From the NCBI GenBank assembly GCA_964633715.1, contig CAZWHQ010000008.1, positions 41,516-105,515 on the forward strand: a stretch of DNA of 64,000 bases. The letters run 5' to 3'. The notes under the pieces were generated by a model that searched no databases, was not told where the DNA came from, and worked only from the letters and a program-made list of their open reading frames with translations. Below, piece after piece: positions 43,336 through 52,433 of this stretch; the stretch's first letter is position 1, and every line of letters begins with the position of its first letter. A program made the position numbers and the translations under genes. This DNA is from JAUWVG01 sp964633715 (GTDB lineage: Bacteria; Acidobacteriota; Aminicenantia; Aminicenantales; Aminicenantaceae).

Positions 43336-44265
43336 CTAACGCTTCACTTCCGGAATAGGTGACCAAGAGGCCAATGTGTCTACAGCTTGATGGTTGGTGA
43401 GTCTTGAGATTTTTGTCCCGTCTGAATTCATAATGTAAATTTCTGAATTGCCATCTCTATCTGACACAAAGACTATCTGCGTTCCATCCGGAGACCAATC
43501 GGTACCCACATTCTGTCCATCATAATCGTTTAATTTTATCTGATTTTCCCCAGATTTATTGACGATAACGATATCAGAATTCATAGGCGAGGTTCCTTTT
43601 CTACTTCCTATTCCAGTGAATAAAAGACTCTCTCCATCAGGTGACCAAATTGGAGAAAGATGGACCAGGAATGTTTGATCACTCTCCTCGGGGAAAAAAG
43701 GATGAACATTACTTCCGTCGGCATCCATGATAAAAATTTGAGGTATTTGACCACGGTTAAGAGCGAATTGTTGACCATCAGGAGACCAAGAAGGAGCCAT
43801 TGCCTGAACGAGAAGTTCCTTAGGATTACTTCCATCAATGTTTACTACATAAATTGCCGCTTCTCTCCCAATATCGGTTGTATATGCGATCTGCATTCCA
43901 GTTGGAGACCACGTTGGCATATTTTGTTCTCCTTTATGGTCGGTCAATCTGTGTACCTCTGTCCCATCAGGTTTCATAATGTAGATGTTGGAACTTCCAT
44001 CTCTGTCAGAAACAAAAGCAATAGAGGATGCATCAGGAGACCAAACAGGAAATGTGTCCTCAAAAGAATTGTTGGTCAACCTTATCAATTCCGATCCATT
44101 TGGATTGATTGTATAAATTTCAGAATTGCCATCACGCTTTGAAACAAAAGCAATCTTACTAGTCGGAGAGGATAAGGATTCAGAGGCATCTTGGCTGCGC
44201 ACTGGAGAAGTCAATACAACTAATAGAAAAAAGCTCAAAAGATAAAATGTTTGGTTCTTTTTCAC
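43336..44265 (-). CDS. TolB-like beta-propeller protein with PD40 repeats
   Basis: 309 residues, signal peptide (ends TSPVRSQ), then about six repeats of the form IAFVSDRDGSSNIYIMKPDG and RLTNN...PVWSPDG. Periplasmic, lacking the N-terminal domain of true TolB. GTG start behind GAGGAGGGAATT. Complete six-bladed propeller likely. Function unknown; protein interaction is probable. Confidence 0.85.
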   Translation of the reverse strand: MKKNQTFYLLSFFLLVVLTSPVRSQDASESLSSPTSKIAFVSKRDGNSEIYTINPNGSELIRLTNNSFEDTFPVWSPDASSIAFVSDRDGSSNIYIMKPDGTEVHRLTDHKGEQNMPTWSPTGMQIAYTTDIGREAAIYVVNIDGSNPKELLVQAMAPSWSPDGQQFALNRGQIPQIFIMDADGSNVHPFFPEESDQTFLVHLSPIWSPDGESLLFTGIGSRKGTSPMNSDIVIVNKSGENQIKLNDYDGQNVGTDWSPDGTQIVFVSDRDGNSEIYIMNSDGTKISRLTNHQAVDTLASWSPIPEVKR

Positions 44266-44361
44266 AATTCCCTCCTCATGATTATGTTTTTTTACTCAAC
44301 TTTTCGTTTATAAAGAAGTCAAAATTAGGGGATTATCCACTAATCTCAATTCTAAAGGCAG

Positions 44362-44601
44362 TTAACTTGATGTTTCGTTTGATAATTTTTGTTCCTTCAT
44401 ATTATTTTCAAGAATCATGTTAGGTGATTTGCATTTTGGACATGCTTTGTAACTAGATGCAGATGTTGATCTCCAACGTGAGTCCGCCGTCCCTGGAACA
44501 ATAAAGCATAACCTAAGTGAAACTCCCAATAAAAAAGAACCTCTCCCATGTATTTTAGACTTTCCAACAAAACCACAGTTGGAACAAACATAATTTTTCA
44601 T
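44362..44601 (-). CDS. Small zinc-ribbon protein
   Basis: 79 residues with two CxxC pairs (CSNCGF at 5-10, CPKCKS at ~54-59) forming one zinc ribbon, with a longer hydrophobic spacer between. GGAGGGG precedes the ATG. Function unknown. Confidence 0.6.
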   Translation of the reverse strand: MKNYVCSNCGFVGKSKIHGRGSFLLGVSLRLCFIVPGTADSRWRSTSASSYKACPKCKSPNMILENNMKEQKLSNETSS

Positions 44602-44789
44602 TCTGCCTTCCCCTCCTTATTGTCAATCCAAATCCCTTTTTATCCTCCCTACCTCTATTCCTCTTCTTCTTTATTGGTTTCTTTATCATGATCTAGATTT
44701 TGGTCATAATCCAAATGTTTATCGAATCCCATAGAAAACAAAACGGCTATCACTTTTCTTAATCTTATCAGAATCTTTTTATGATCCAT

Positions 44790-44889
44790 TTATTTCTTCA
44801 ATCCACCCAGCTTCTTCTTCGCATCATCAACTTCAGGCAGACCGAGATCGGTGTCTTTCCAATGGAAGCATGATTTTTCATAGTGCTCC
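44790..44889 (-). pseudogene. C-terminal TPR tail relic (kinase-type)
   Basis: About 32 codons: EHYEKSCFHWKDTDLGLPEV then DDAKKKLGGLKK and stop. This is the typical last TPR plus tail of TPR-containing Ser/Thr kinases. It lies just behind the intact kinase stop without a start codon, so it is a remnant. The rest of the ~320-bp gap shows nothing else. Confidence 0.5.
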
Positions 44890-44921
44890 ATTTATTTGAA
44901 ATTAGGGCCAATCAGCTCGGC

Positions 44922-47555
44922 TCAACGGGGGACAAGAAAGGTACCGGCAATCCTGTCTTGAATTCCGCGTTCGGGAGTGATAAGAGTAAAAATCACACCA
45001 AGAACAAAAACACCTATTAAAGGAGAAATATCCCACCAAGGAAGAGGAATTTCACTTATACTTGGATATGAAGCAGGAAAATTCCCCAAATTAGGAAAAA
45101 GGAGAAATATTCCTCTCCACAAAAATGCAGGAGACCATGCGATTAGATTTCTAAAGAAAATCCGAGACTTTGAGGCAGGAGAGCCATCACCTACAACAAT
45201 AGATAAACCAGATGCCTTAAATAGAAATCCTTCTCTTAAAAAAAGGACAGAAAGTGAACTCCAAATTCCCACATATCCAAGAAACACACCTATCATGAAA
45301 AAGAATTGTCGACTTGGAAGCCCTTCTTTTATAAACAAATAAATAATCATTATTAAACTTACTAGAATTATTATAGAAGCCACCAGACGAAATCGTATAA
45401 TTGGAGTGACAATAGAGCTCTTTTTAAGAAGAGTTTTCAGATTTTCGATAAGCGCTTTCAGATCTGTTTTTTGATGATCCCCAAGATCCGATAAGAAAGT
45501 ACGCAAAGGAATTGAAAGAGGTATTTTTGGAGTTTGTTGTTTTATGCTCTCTTTACTCTTTAGATCACCTTCCATAGAAGATAATGCCACTTGTTTTATA
45601 AAAAGCGCATACGAACTGGAATCCAATGGATTTTCCAGAGGTCCAGGATTATGAAGAGTGCTGTCAAGATAAGGTGTTTGAAAATCAAGGATTTTCACCT
45701 TGCTTTCAGATGTGATCCATACACGATCTAATCCAAAGTATTTAGGAAGGGATTTCTCCTTCAATTCACTCTGAATTTCCTTAGTAAGATCGAGTAACCA
45801 ATGTCCGACTTCTTCCCATGCGTGTTTTTTAGAGATCTTTTTTAAAAGAGGTTCCCCTTCCAATGCTTCGTACACATCCCAACACTCTTTAGGAGTTCGT
45901 TTCCTATTTATCCATCGAATTCTCTCAAATCGGTTGATATTTTGCCTTATTTCTGAAACTGCAGGAGATCCAATCTCCTGGACATAAATCCAGACTTTTC
46001 GCTTTAATTTCTCATCATATCCAAGAACAAGTTTATCTGTAATGGTATCTCTTAAGTATTCCAGCACTAAATAAGGCCCAATATAATTTTTAGAATCAGC
46101 ACTTGATGAATCACCTTCAGAAACCTGAGGAAGAGATTGAATTATTGGCGGCCTTTTTCGAACCACTCGAGTTTTTGTAATCAGTTCATGGAGGCCTGCA
46201 TATTCATTTCCCTGTCTGGAAGTTGAGAAAAGTATAAGACCAAAAATGATGGCGAAGGCAAAGTCGAAATTGCCCTCAAGATTTGAAGTAGGTTGATATT
46301 CGAATCCTAAAATATTTGGGATTTGTGAAACAAAAAAATAAGAAAGTCCATGTATTGTTCCTGAGAATATCAATGATCTAGAGAAAATCCTAAGAATACC
46401 GACTGATTTTCTAAATGGCCCTACGACTCTTAGCTTAAGCATGGCTTTACCCAAAGAAGCGCCAAAAAAACCTTCGCTAACTGTAAAATATACGATGAGT
46501 ATCCATAATATATGATTATGTTTTATGATATCAGGCAAATTCAGATTCAGCTTCAGTATCAAAGGTAAGGCAGGAAAAGAAATAGCCAAACAAATGAAGT
46601 AATCGATTATTCCAGCCATGAACCTATATTTAAATGCCACTGGTCTGGAAGCTGAAGAACTGTACAAATGTAATGACTTTTTCAAATCGGCGTAGGATGA
46701 AAAACGCGCGGATCGTTTCTTTTCCAGGCAACGAAGGATTGTGTCTGCGAGACCTTTTGAAACCTCAGAGCAAATCTTATGGGGAGACTCTGGCTCTTCC
46801 TTCTGAATCAGTTCCATAAGTTTGATTGAGCTTGATTCGTCAAAAAGAAATTTCCCTGTAAGGAGGAAATACAGAGTCGCACCAACCGAGAATATGTCTG
46901 ACCGAACATCGAGCTTCTCTCCCCTTATCTGCTCGGGAGAAGAAAAAGATGGGGTTCCCACAAAAGAACCATCTGCTTCTGAGTGAGCCTCAGTTCTGGC
47001 TAGCGTGGATAAAGAAAGCCCAAAATCTCCAATTTTTGTCGTGCCATCTATGTCGACAAAGCAGTTTGACGGCTTGATGTCGCGGTGGAGAATCCCAACC
47101 GACTGAGCGGCCTCAAGACCTTCGATAACTTGTAATATCACATCTACTGCTTCAACCGGAGGGAAAGGCCCCTCTTTTTTAACACGATCTTTGAGTGTTC
47201 CACCTGGAAGCAGTTCCATGGAGATAACAGGATTTTGTTCGATCTCTTCTGTGCCAAAGATATAAACACTATTCGGATGATTGAGAGAAGCGGCGATACG
47301 GCCTTCGCTCAGAAAACGTTTGCGGTCTTCCAAGCTGGTAAGAGCCTGATTCAGAATTTTTAGGGCCACCCGGCGAACGTTTTCAACATGCTCGGCCTCA
47401 TAGACCTCCCCCATTCCCCCCCTGCCCAAGGGACGAATGATCACATAAGGGCCGAATTTCTGTCCAGCTTTTAAGGAGAATCCAAGTTGCTGCTTAAAAG
47501 GGGCACTTTTAGTCTTGGTGGGCGAAGCTGTCAGTGTAGGGTCATCGATTGGCAT
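44922..47555 (-). CDS. Ser/Thr protein kinase with RDD membrane domains and a degenerate second kinase-like region
   Basis: 877 residues. Residues ~34-300 are a PknB-type kinase: GRGGMGEVYEAE (44-), VALKIL (K67), HRDIKPSN (D159), DFG (177-179). Residues ~305-465 are an RDD domain (RFMAGIIDYFICLAISFPAL). Residues ~490-715 resemble a second kinase-like fold lacking the catalytic HRD and DFG, a pseudokinase. The final ~150 residues are hydrophobic and end in a second RDD signature (GIQDRIAGTFLVPR). TAGGAGGGAAG before ATG. A membrane-anchored signalling kinase; ligand and targets unknown. Confidence 0.85.
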   Translation of the reverse strand: MPIDDPTLTASPTKTKSAPFKQQLGFSLKAGQKFGPYVIIRPLGRGGMGEVYEAEHVENVRRVALKILNQALTSLEDRKRFLSEGRIAASLNHPNSVYIFGTEEIEQNPVISMELLPGGTLKDRVKKEGPFPPVEAVDVILQVIEGLEAAQSVGILHRDIKPSNCFVDIDGTTKIGDFGLSLSTLARTEAHSEADGSFVGTPSFSSPEQIRGEKLDVRSDIFSVGATLYFLLTGKFLFDESSSIKLMELIQKEEPESPHKICSEVSKGLADTILRCLEKKRSARFSSYADLKKSLHLYSSSASRPVAFKYRFMAGIIDYFICLAISFPALPLILKLNLNLPDIIKHNHILWILIVYFTVSEGFFGASLGKAMLKLRVVGPFRKSVGILRIFSRSLIFSGTIHGLSYFFVSQIPNILGFEYQPTSNLEGNFDFAFAIIFGLILFSTSRQGNEYAGLHELITKTRVVRKRPPIIQSLPQVSEGDSSSADSKNYIGPYLVLEYLRDTITDKLVLGYDEKLKRKVWIYVQEIGSPAVSEIRQNINRFERIRWINRKRTPKECWDVYEALEGEPLLKKISKKHAWEEVGHWLLDLTKEIQSELKEKSLPKYFGLDRVWITSESKVKILDFQTPYLDSTLHNPGPLENPLDSSSYALFIKQVALSSMEGDLKSKESIKQQTPKIPLSIPLRTFLSDLGDHQKTDLKALIENLKTLLKKSSIVTPIIRFRLVASIIILVSLIMIIYLFIKEGLPSRQFFFMIGVFLGYVGIWSSLSVLFLREGFLFKASGLSIVVGDGSPASKSRIFFRNLIAWSPAFLWRGIFLLFPNLGNFPASYPSISEIPLPWWDISPLIGVFVLGVIFTLITPERGIQDRIAGTFLVPR

Positions 47556-47763
47556 CTTCCCTCCTAGGCTTCAAATTCAGGCTAACATCTCTTTAAGTCA
47601 TCTGTTTTATCGGATATCTCAAATTGGAATAAAGGACATTCCTGCATCAACTTCCCTCTTACAACGTGAAATAAGCATATTTATCTACAAAACAGATGTC
47701 AAATTGATCCGGATTCCCCCTGTGTCGCAGTTATGCAACAAATACTGTTGAATAGCTCATTCA

Positions 47764-48057
47764 TCAAAAACTAGAAATATATTTTCCTCCTCTGAAAAAT
47801 AATATCATTTTTTTTTCTGCGCCTTTTTCCTTTTTTGTTATCGTGGAGATTTGTTTTTTTGATGTCTGCCAATGAAAAAAATAGAGGATAGCACCAACTA
47901 TAGGAAGTAAAAGAACGATAATCACCCACACAATTTTATTTGAACCTAAAAATTCACTTCTCACTATATCAACCAATGCGATAATCCATGGAAGGAAAAA
48001 GCCCAACAAGAGACATAAGATTAATTCCGTGGGACCGACTGGACCTATTAAAAACAT
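47764..48057 (-). CDS. PLDc_N domain membrane protein
   Basis: 97 residues with two hydrophobic segments and the PLDc_N-type WVIIVLLLPIVGAILYFF signature, after which a Lys-rich tail follows. AAAGGAGGGATT precedes ATG. Small membrane proteins of this family are often immunity- or stress-linked; here unknown. Confidence 0.7.
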   Translation of the reverse strand: MFLIGPVGPTELILCLLLGFFLPWIIALVDIVRSEFLGSNKIVWVIIVLLLPIVGAILYFFHWQTSKKQISTITKKEKGAEKKMILFFRGGKYISSF

Positions 48058-48122
48058 AATCCCTCCTTTGCTCTAAATATAATCAAACATTATTTTTTGT
48101 CAAAGTGAGTGCATAATTTCGC

Positions 48123-48782
48123 CTAAAACCGTATCAGATCCCCAATCGACATTGCGGAAGGTTCAATTTTTTCCAATAAAAAACCGATTAAGCCAAGGCC
48201 GAATATTACAATAGCTGCCGGGATCCAAGTCGTTCGCAGCGCTCCCCCGATGGATTCGATTGCTCCGCGATGTTTGATACGGTGCCACAATCCCGTTACC
48301 AGCAGGCCGTCCAGCAATACCTCGGCCAAGAGCATTGGAGCAGCAATGAGGATCACCACCACGGCCGCTACCATTATCAAGCCAATCAAGATCAAAAGAA
48401 ACACCGGGGCATCGTCAATCCAAACCAGCATTTCTAAAAGATCGAACAAGGTCAAGGGCAATCGAGGTTTCCGTTTGTTGTTCTCATCCGGCTTCGCCGC
48501 ATGGCGGGAGAGATCAGAGGCAAGCTCCGGGCGGTTCAACTGATGTTCTGCCCATAAACGCAGAGTGAATAAAAATGCCAGGTAGGCGAGAAACGCTGCC
48601 ACAGGATAGCGAACCCACATGTGGCTAAGTCCTATCCGCAGTTGAATGTACGATAGCAGCACGCCAATGGCTGCGGTCAAGAAGAGAATCAGGAAAAGTT
48701 GTGTTTGAGGCCGTTTGTAGCGGCGCAGGTATTGCGCCACATGTCTCACGGCTTCTTTTCTGTCGTCTGGTAGGTCGGTCAT
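48123..48782 (-). CDS. Membrane protein, unknown
   Basis: 219 residues with an N-terminal amphipathic stretch and about four to five hydrophobic helices, plus a charged loop (RHAAKPDENNKRKPRLPL). AAGGAG at nine bases. It lies 31 bp after the acyltransferase gene in the same direction. By eye this stretch and the acyltransferase have more G+C than neighbours. No family recognised. Confidence 0.6.
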   Translation of the reverse strand: MTDLPDDRKEAVRHVAQYLRRYKRPQTQLFLILFLTAAIGVLLSYIQLRIGLSHMWVRYPVAAFLAYLAFLFTLRLWAEHQLNRPELASDLSRHAAKPDENNKRKPRLPLTLFDLLEMLVWIDDAPVFLLILIGLIMVAAVVVILIAAPMLLAEVLLDGLLVTGLWHRIKHRGAIESIGGALRTTWIPAAIVIFGLGLIGFLLEKIEPSAMSIGDLIRF

Positions 48783-48813
48783 CTCTTATTCTCCTTATAG
48801 TTCGCCCTATGTT

Positions 48814-50166
48814 CTAGTGCTTCACTATGGCTCTTGAGATTTTTTCTATCGGTATCACTCCTGCTAAGGCAGCTCCCACAAACGTTAAAACAAGCAGTGA
48901 AACGCGGATACCGAATAAGGCTCCACCTCCCAATCCTTTCAGAGCAAGGAGAGCTAAACCGATACATACGAAGACAGCTCCAATTACTAAACGCCCACTA
49001 TTGATTGAATTTTGTGGTGTCTTCAATCGCTCGAATCTGCCGAAAAGGCTCCAAAATAAAAGGAGCACCGCGGTAAGAACTCCGATCCAGACAGGTCGTG
49101 CTAACCACCATACCCCGCTGCCTGGTTCCAGGGTGATACCGAAGCCACCCAAAGAGAGTGATAAACCGAGGATCAGGATCATAGCTGAAAGATGCCACAA
49201 AAAGATCGTCATAATCGAACTGTTTATGAGAATGGTTATCGTCCAGGGTACTTTTTTCTTGAGCCAGCGGCGCATCGGGGCTTCGATGGAGAGGAGAATT
49301 CCAAACTGGAATATACCTAGTACAAGTAATGGAAGTTTTGGAGGAAATGAGTTGCTGATTCCTTCTCCAGGAACAGTGATCATGCTGATTGGGTATGGTC
49401 CAAACTTGACAAGGCCTATGAGTGCCACCAATCCACCAAAAGCAAGAGGCAGTGTCTTCTTTAGTCCGATGAAGCGTTTGTCTCTCCATGCATACCCTAG
49501 TTGATGTACAGCCAGCCAAATGAATCCATAGTTAGGCCAACCAAAAACTTGGCGGCCTGCTGCAAAGAACACAACATCTACTAGAGCTGTGGCCAGGACA
49601 AGTATCCAAAATGAACCGAGCCCAAAACGTTCCCACACTGCAAGTGTAGCAGGTACACACATGACCACCATGATATAGACAGCAAGGAACCAGACAGGAA
49701 TAAAGGCCACTTTTGAACCGAGACTAACTAAATCGGTATCGACTTTCAGCGCATAGGCAGAAATGACTACCAATGTCCAGACGATCAAAAGCGGCAGAAC
49801 CGGTCCCACAAGGCGCTGCAGTCTAGATTGAAGCCACTCATTATAGCTTCGGTTGGCACGTTGTGCGGCCCGCCACGAAGCACAGTTTGCGTACCCACCT
49901 ACGATGAAAAACACAGGCATCACTTGGAAAATCCAGGTGAGCCACTGGGTCCATGTTTGGTATTCCAACAATTTGCTGGCACTGAGCACGCTTTCTTCCA
50001 TAAACGGGGCTGCGACTAGCCAGTGGCCGAAAATGACAGCTCCTATTGAAACAGCCCTGAGAAAATCCACGAATCGATTTCTCGAATCAGGAGTTATCCC
50101 CGCTAGTTCAGATGCTTTAGACCAGAAGTTCCGTTTAGAATAGGTATTTGACACAAAAACGAACAT
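48814..50166 (-). CDS. Acyltransferase 3-family membrane protein
   Basis: 450 residues, about ten to eleven hydrophobic helices. The N-terminal RNRFVDFLRAVSIGAVIFGH carries the Arg and His of the Acyl_transf_3 family, with MPVFFIVGGYANCASWRAAQ (G-G-Y, R) next. These proteins O-acylate sugars or lipids at the membrane. No strong Shine-Dalgarno sequence at the first ATG; a later start is possible. Neighbour unknown membrane protein suggests a small operon. Confidence 0.8.
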   Translation of the reverse strand: MFVFVSNTYSKRNFWSKASELAGITPDSRNRFVDFLRAVSIGAVIFGHWLVAAPFMEESVLSASKLLEYQTWTQWLTWIFQVMPVFFIVGGYANCASWRAAQRANRSYNEWLQSRLQRLVGPVLPLLIVWTLVVISAYALKVDTDLVSLGSKVAFIPVWFLAVYIMVVMCVPATLAVWERFGLGSFWILVLATALVDVVFFAAGRQVFGWPNYGFIWLAVHQLGYAWRDKRFIGLKKTLPLAFGGLVALIGLVKFGPYPISMITVPGEGISNSFPPKLPLLVLGIFQFGILLSIEAPMRRWLKKKVPWTITILINSSIMTIFLWHLSAMILILGLSLSLGGFGITLEPGSGVWWLARPVWIGVLTAVLLLFWSLFGRFERLKTPQNSINSGRLVIGAVFVCIGLALLALKGLGGGALFGIRVSLLVLTFVGAALAGVIPIEKISRAIVKH

Positions 50167-50256
50167 ATCACATGATTAAGAATAAAAAAAACTCTTTGAT
50201 TGGGAAAACGTAAATAAATTTATATTGAAATCCTTTTAAACCAAAATGGAGGAAAC

Positions 50257-50601
50257 ATGAAAAGAAGAATTTTTATTCTATTTATAGCTTTTTTATTCGT
50301 GCTTCTTTTTGTTCAGCAGAATGTCACTGCCCAGACTGAGACGGAAACTCGGCTCGCTCAATTAGAAAAAGATGTAAAGTCGCTAAAATCCAACGTAAGA
50401 AGTCTCTTTTCAAGAGTGGATGATTTAGTTAAACCTGGATTTATCATGTACTTTTTTGGAATTTTTTGTGCCCTTTGGGCTCAAAACACAGGGAGAAATC
50501 CGTGGGCTTGGTTTTTTCTCGGTTTGTTCTTTAGCATCATAACGGTACTCGTCTTACTTTCCATTAATTCGAATGATTTGAAAAAGCGCCAAGAAATATA
50601 G
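50257..50601 (+). CDS. Signal-peptide protein with coiled coil and C-terminal helices
   Basis: 114 residues. Signal (ends QQNVTAQ), a coiled coil (RLAQLEKDVKSLKSNVRSLF), then two hydrophobic helices separated by NTGRNPWAW. GGAGGAAAC before ATG. Divergent from the acyltransferase. Function unknown. Confidence 0.65.
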   Translation: MKRRIFILFIAFLFVLLFVQQNVTAQTETETRLAQLEKDVKSLKSNVRSLFSRVDDLVKPGFIMYFFGIFCALWAQNTGRNPWAWFFLGLFFSIITVLVLLSINSNDLKKRQEI

Positions 50602-50649
50602 TCGTTTTAAGGTGAGTAGACCGGGGAATTTCACCACCAGCCCCTCTCA

Positions 50650-50683
50650 GAACGGTACGTGAACCTCTCGACTCATACCGCTC
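50650..50683 (-). ncRNA. Group II intron domain V
   Basis: Exactly 34 nt on the minus strand, starting GAGCGGTATGAG and ending CACGTACCGTTC. The 5' and 3' arms pair (with one G-U), the catalytic AGC triad is present near the base, and the loop is of the GAGA/GNRA kind. The sequence is intact even though the rest of the intron is not. Confidence 0.8.
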
Positions 50684-50697
50684 CCGCCATCCAAATC

Positions 50698-51425
50698 TCA
50701 TGGCCTAACTCCAAAACGCCAATGGGCAAACAGATCGGGATTAATCTTGTATACATTCTTTAACCACAACTTTGCAGCCCTAATTCTGTACCGGAGCGCT
50801 TTATACTTGTTCCGTATCCACTTCAGCAGTCTAACGTTCAGTCGGTGCAGAAAGTGCTTAAGGCTTATTCGCCTGAACTTCCCATAATAGTATATCCAAC
50901 CTTTTAATTTCGGATTCAACATCTTAGCAATCTCTTCAATACTCATATCTACCCTGCGATGTATCCTCAGCCCTTTTATCTCGCTAATCATTTTCTTCAA
51001 CGCCTCTTCGCTTACTGCAGGCGAAAAACTTTTAAATCTCCTGCCTTTCGGCGATCTTGCCGGTCTGGCCCGGAAGGTATAGCCCAAAAAGGTAAACTCC
51101 GTGTACTTGAATTCAGCTTTCCTGTTACTGTCTTTGCAGTATACGCTTTTCCAGCAGTACTGCCTGGCCTTCTCAATCGCATCGTGGGCGCTTCGCCCTG
51201 GCCTATATCCGTAGGAATTCCTGTGAAAAGCTGGTTCCACCTGGGGCTCCAACGCATCTCTAACTACCATCTGGGCAATCCTATCCCCTACTGTCGGTAT
51301 CCCTAATTTCCTGATCCTACCGTCTTTCTTCGGGATTTCCACCTCCAGCACAGAGGGCGGATAGTAACTACCTGATGCCATCCGGTTCCACAATTTGTAG
51401 AGATTGTCTTTAAGCTTCAACTCAT
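50698..51425 (-). pseudogene. Group II intron reverse transcriptase/maturase, catalytic core deleted
   Basis: Recognisable N-terminal RT part: NLYKLWNRMASGSYYPP, VGDRIAQMVVRDALEPQVEP and NSYGYRPGRSAHDAIEKARQ. Directly after QYCWK the sequence jumps (near 51145) to VYCKDSNRK and FTFLGYTFRARPA, followed by the maturase X domain (GIIM-like) to LFAHWRFGVRP. The missing part includes the YADD catalytic motif, so RT activity is impossible. The deletion is in frame. It is also fused in frame behind part of an ATPase. Confidence 0.8.
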
Positions 51426-52016
51426 AAGCCTTTACAGACTCAGGCATACCTCCAATAAAGCAGTATATTTTTAATTCGCTCAGAATAAGTTTATGAATGG
51501 GTGGAGACACAGATTGTGGCTCTGACATGATAATTTTTACAGCCTCATCTCTCCCTATAGCCAAAAGAAATTCTGCAAAGTTAAGAGGAAACATTTCAAG
51601 AAATTGGACTCGGCCTACAGGAAAAGGAATCTCAAACAATGAAAAATCGAGGAGAGAACCCGCAGCTATAACATGTAATTCAGGTACTTGTTCATAAAAA
51701 TATCTGAGTGCCATTATTGCCCAGGGGCAGCTTTGTATTTCATCAAGAAATAGAAGTGTACTTCCTGGAGTTATTTTTACATTAAGGAAAATTTCCAATT
51801 CTGCTAAAATTTTCCTTGCGTCCAGATTGCCGGAAAAGATGGAGTGCCAATCTCTGTTTTTTCCAGATCAACCATAACCAAGTTGTTAAAGAACTCGTTT
51901 CCGAATTTATTAATGGAATATGTCTTACCGACTTGTCTGGCACCTCTCACTATCAACGGTTTGCGTCGAGAAGATTCTTTCCATTTCAACAAATCGTTTT
52001 CTATAAATCTCTTCAC
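51426..52016 (-). pseudogene. AAA ATPase (DUF4143-type), frameshifted and cut off
   Basis: Begins MKRFIENDLLKWKESSRRKP with Walker A GARQVGKT and VDLEK. A one-base frameshift lies in an A6 run (51857-51862); beyond it the other frame continues DWHSIFSGNLDARKILAELE and LLFLDEIQ (Walker B). It runs to about IYCFIGGMPESVKA, where the group II RT sequence begins, so the C-terminal DUF4143 part is lost. The frameshift in a homopolymer could be a sequencing error; the truncation is real. Confidence 0.7.
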
Positions 52017-52139
52017 AGGAATCTCCTTTTCTTCTTCTGTTATTAAAAAAAGGGATTTTCAATTTACAAGGTATATTTGAAAATATGAATTTCATATAAC
52101 AAGGCATTGAAAAAAAATACTGCCTGAAAACAATCGCCT

Positions 52140-52290
52140 CACATGAAAGACATCGGCTCCGGTTTTGCGCATCTTTCCCCTGTGGGCATTGGCGTTCAAT
52201 CCGTAATAACGAATCATCACCTGTCCATATATTCGAAAATTTGTGATAAAAGCTTCGACCACCACGAGGGAAAATGTTATTACCCACTCC
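52140..52290 (-). pseudogene. IS91-family transposase fragment (second relic)
   Basis: On the minus strand GQVMIRYYGLNANAHRGKM and RKTG, preceded by FITNFRIY. It aligns with the relic near 43.1 kb and with the C-terminal half of IS91-type transposases. Frame breaks are seen on both sides. The element's ends could not be defined. It lies just upstream of the ATPase relic, in the ~420-bp gap before the SIS gene. Confidence 0.6.
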
Positions 52291-52331
52291 AGAGTCGATT
52301 TGTCTATGAGAGAATAACTTCAGTTGTCCAT

Positions 52332-52390
52332 GGAAGCATCTCCATTTCCGTGATTTATTGAGAGTTCTGGGAAGATGATGGAGATGCTCC
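52332..52390. repeat. Family B end repeat forming a hairpin
   Basis: 52333-52356 resembles the B-family terminal repeat (GAAGCATCTCCATTTCC then GTGATTT), followed by AGTTCTGGGAA as at 29.0 kb. AGCATCTCCAT pairs perfectly with ATGGAGATGCT (52378-52388). No core sequence of family B is present, so this is an end-only or shortened element. It lies upstream of the SIS gene. Confidence 0.6.
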
Positions 52391-52433
52391 TTTAGTTGAC
52401 CCGCTTATTTTGAGTAGTGTAAACTGAATCAAA

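Larger units (their letters stand above)
50610..51425 (-). mobile_element. 5'-truncated, internally deleted group II intron remnant
   Basis: Contains RT/maturase coding remnants and, downstream, intact domain V and a domain VI-like stem (AGAGGGGCTGG with CCGGTCTACTC), ending near CTACTCAC as group II introns do. The 5' ribozyme domains I-III are absent. The left part of the RT gene is fused into an AAA ATPase gene. 5' truncation is typical of incomplete target-primed reverse transcription, though a later deletion is equally possible. Confidence 0.7.

Noticed and set aside
43085..52235. Integron attC-like sites (the shared AATAACGAATCA tracts)
   Set aside because: Translation shows the repeated segment encodes a conserved piece of IS91-type transposase, which explains the similarity.
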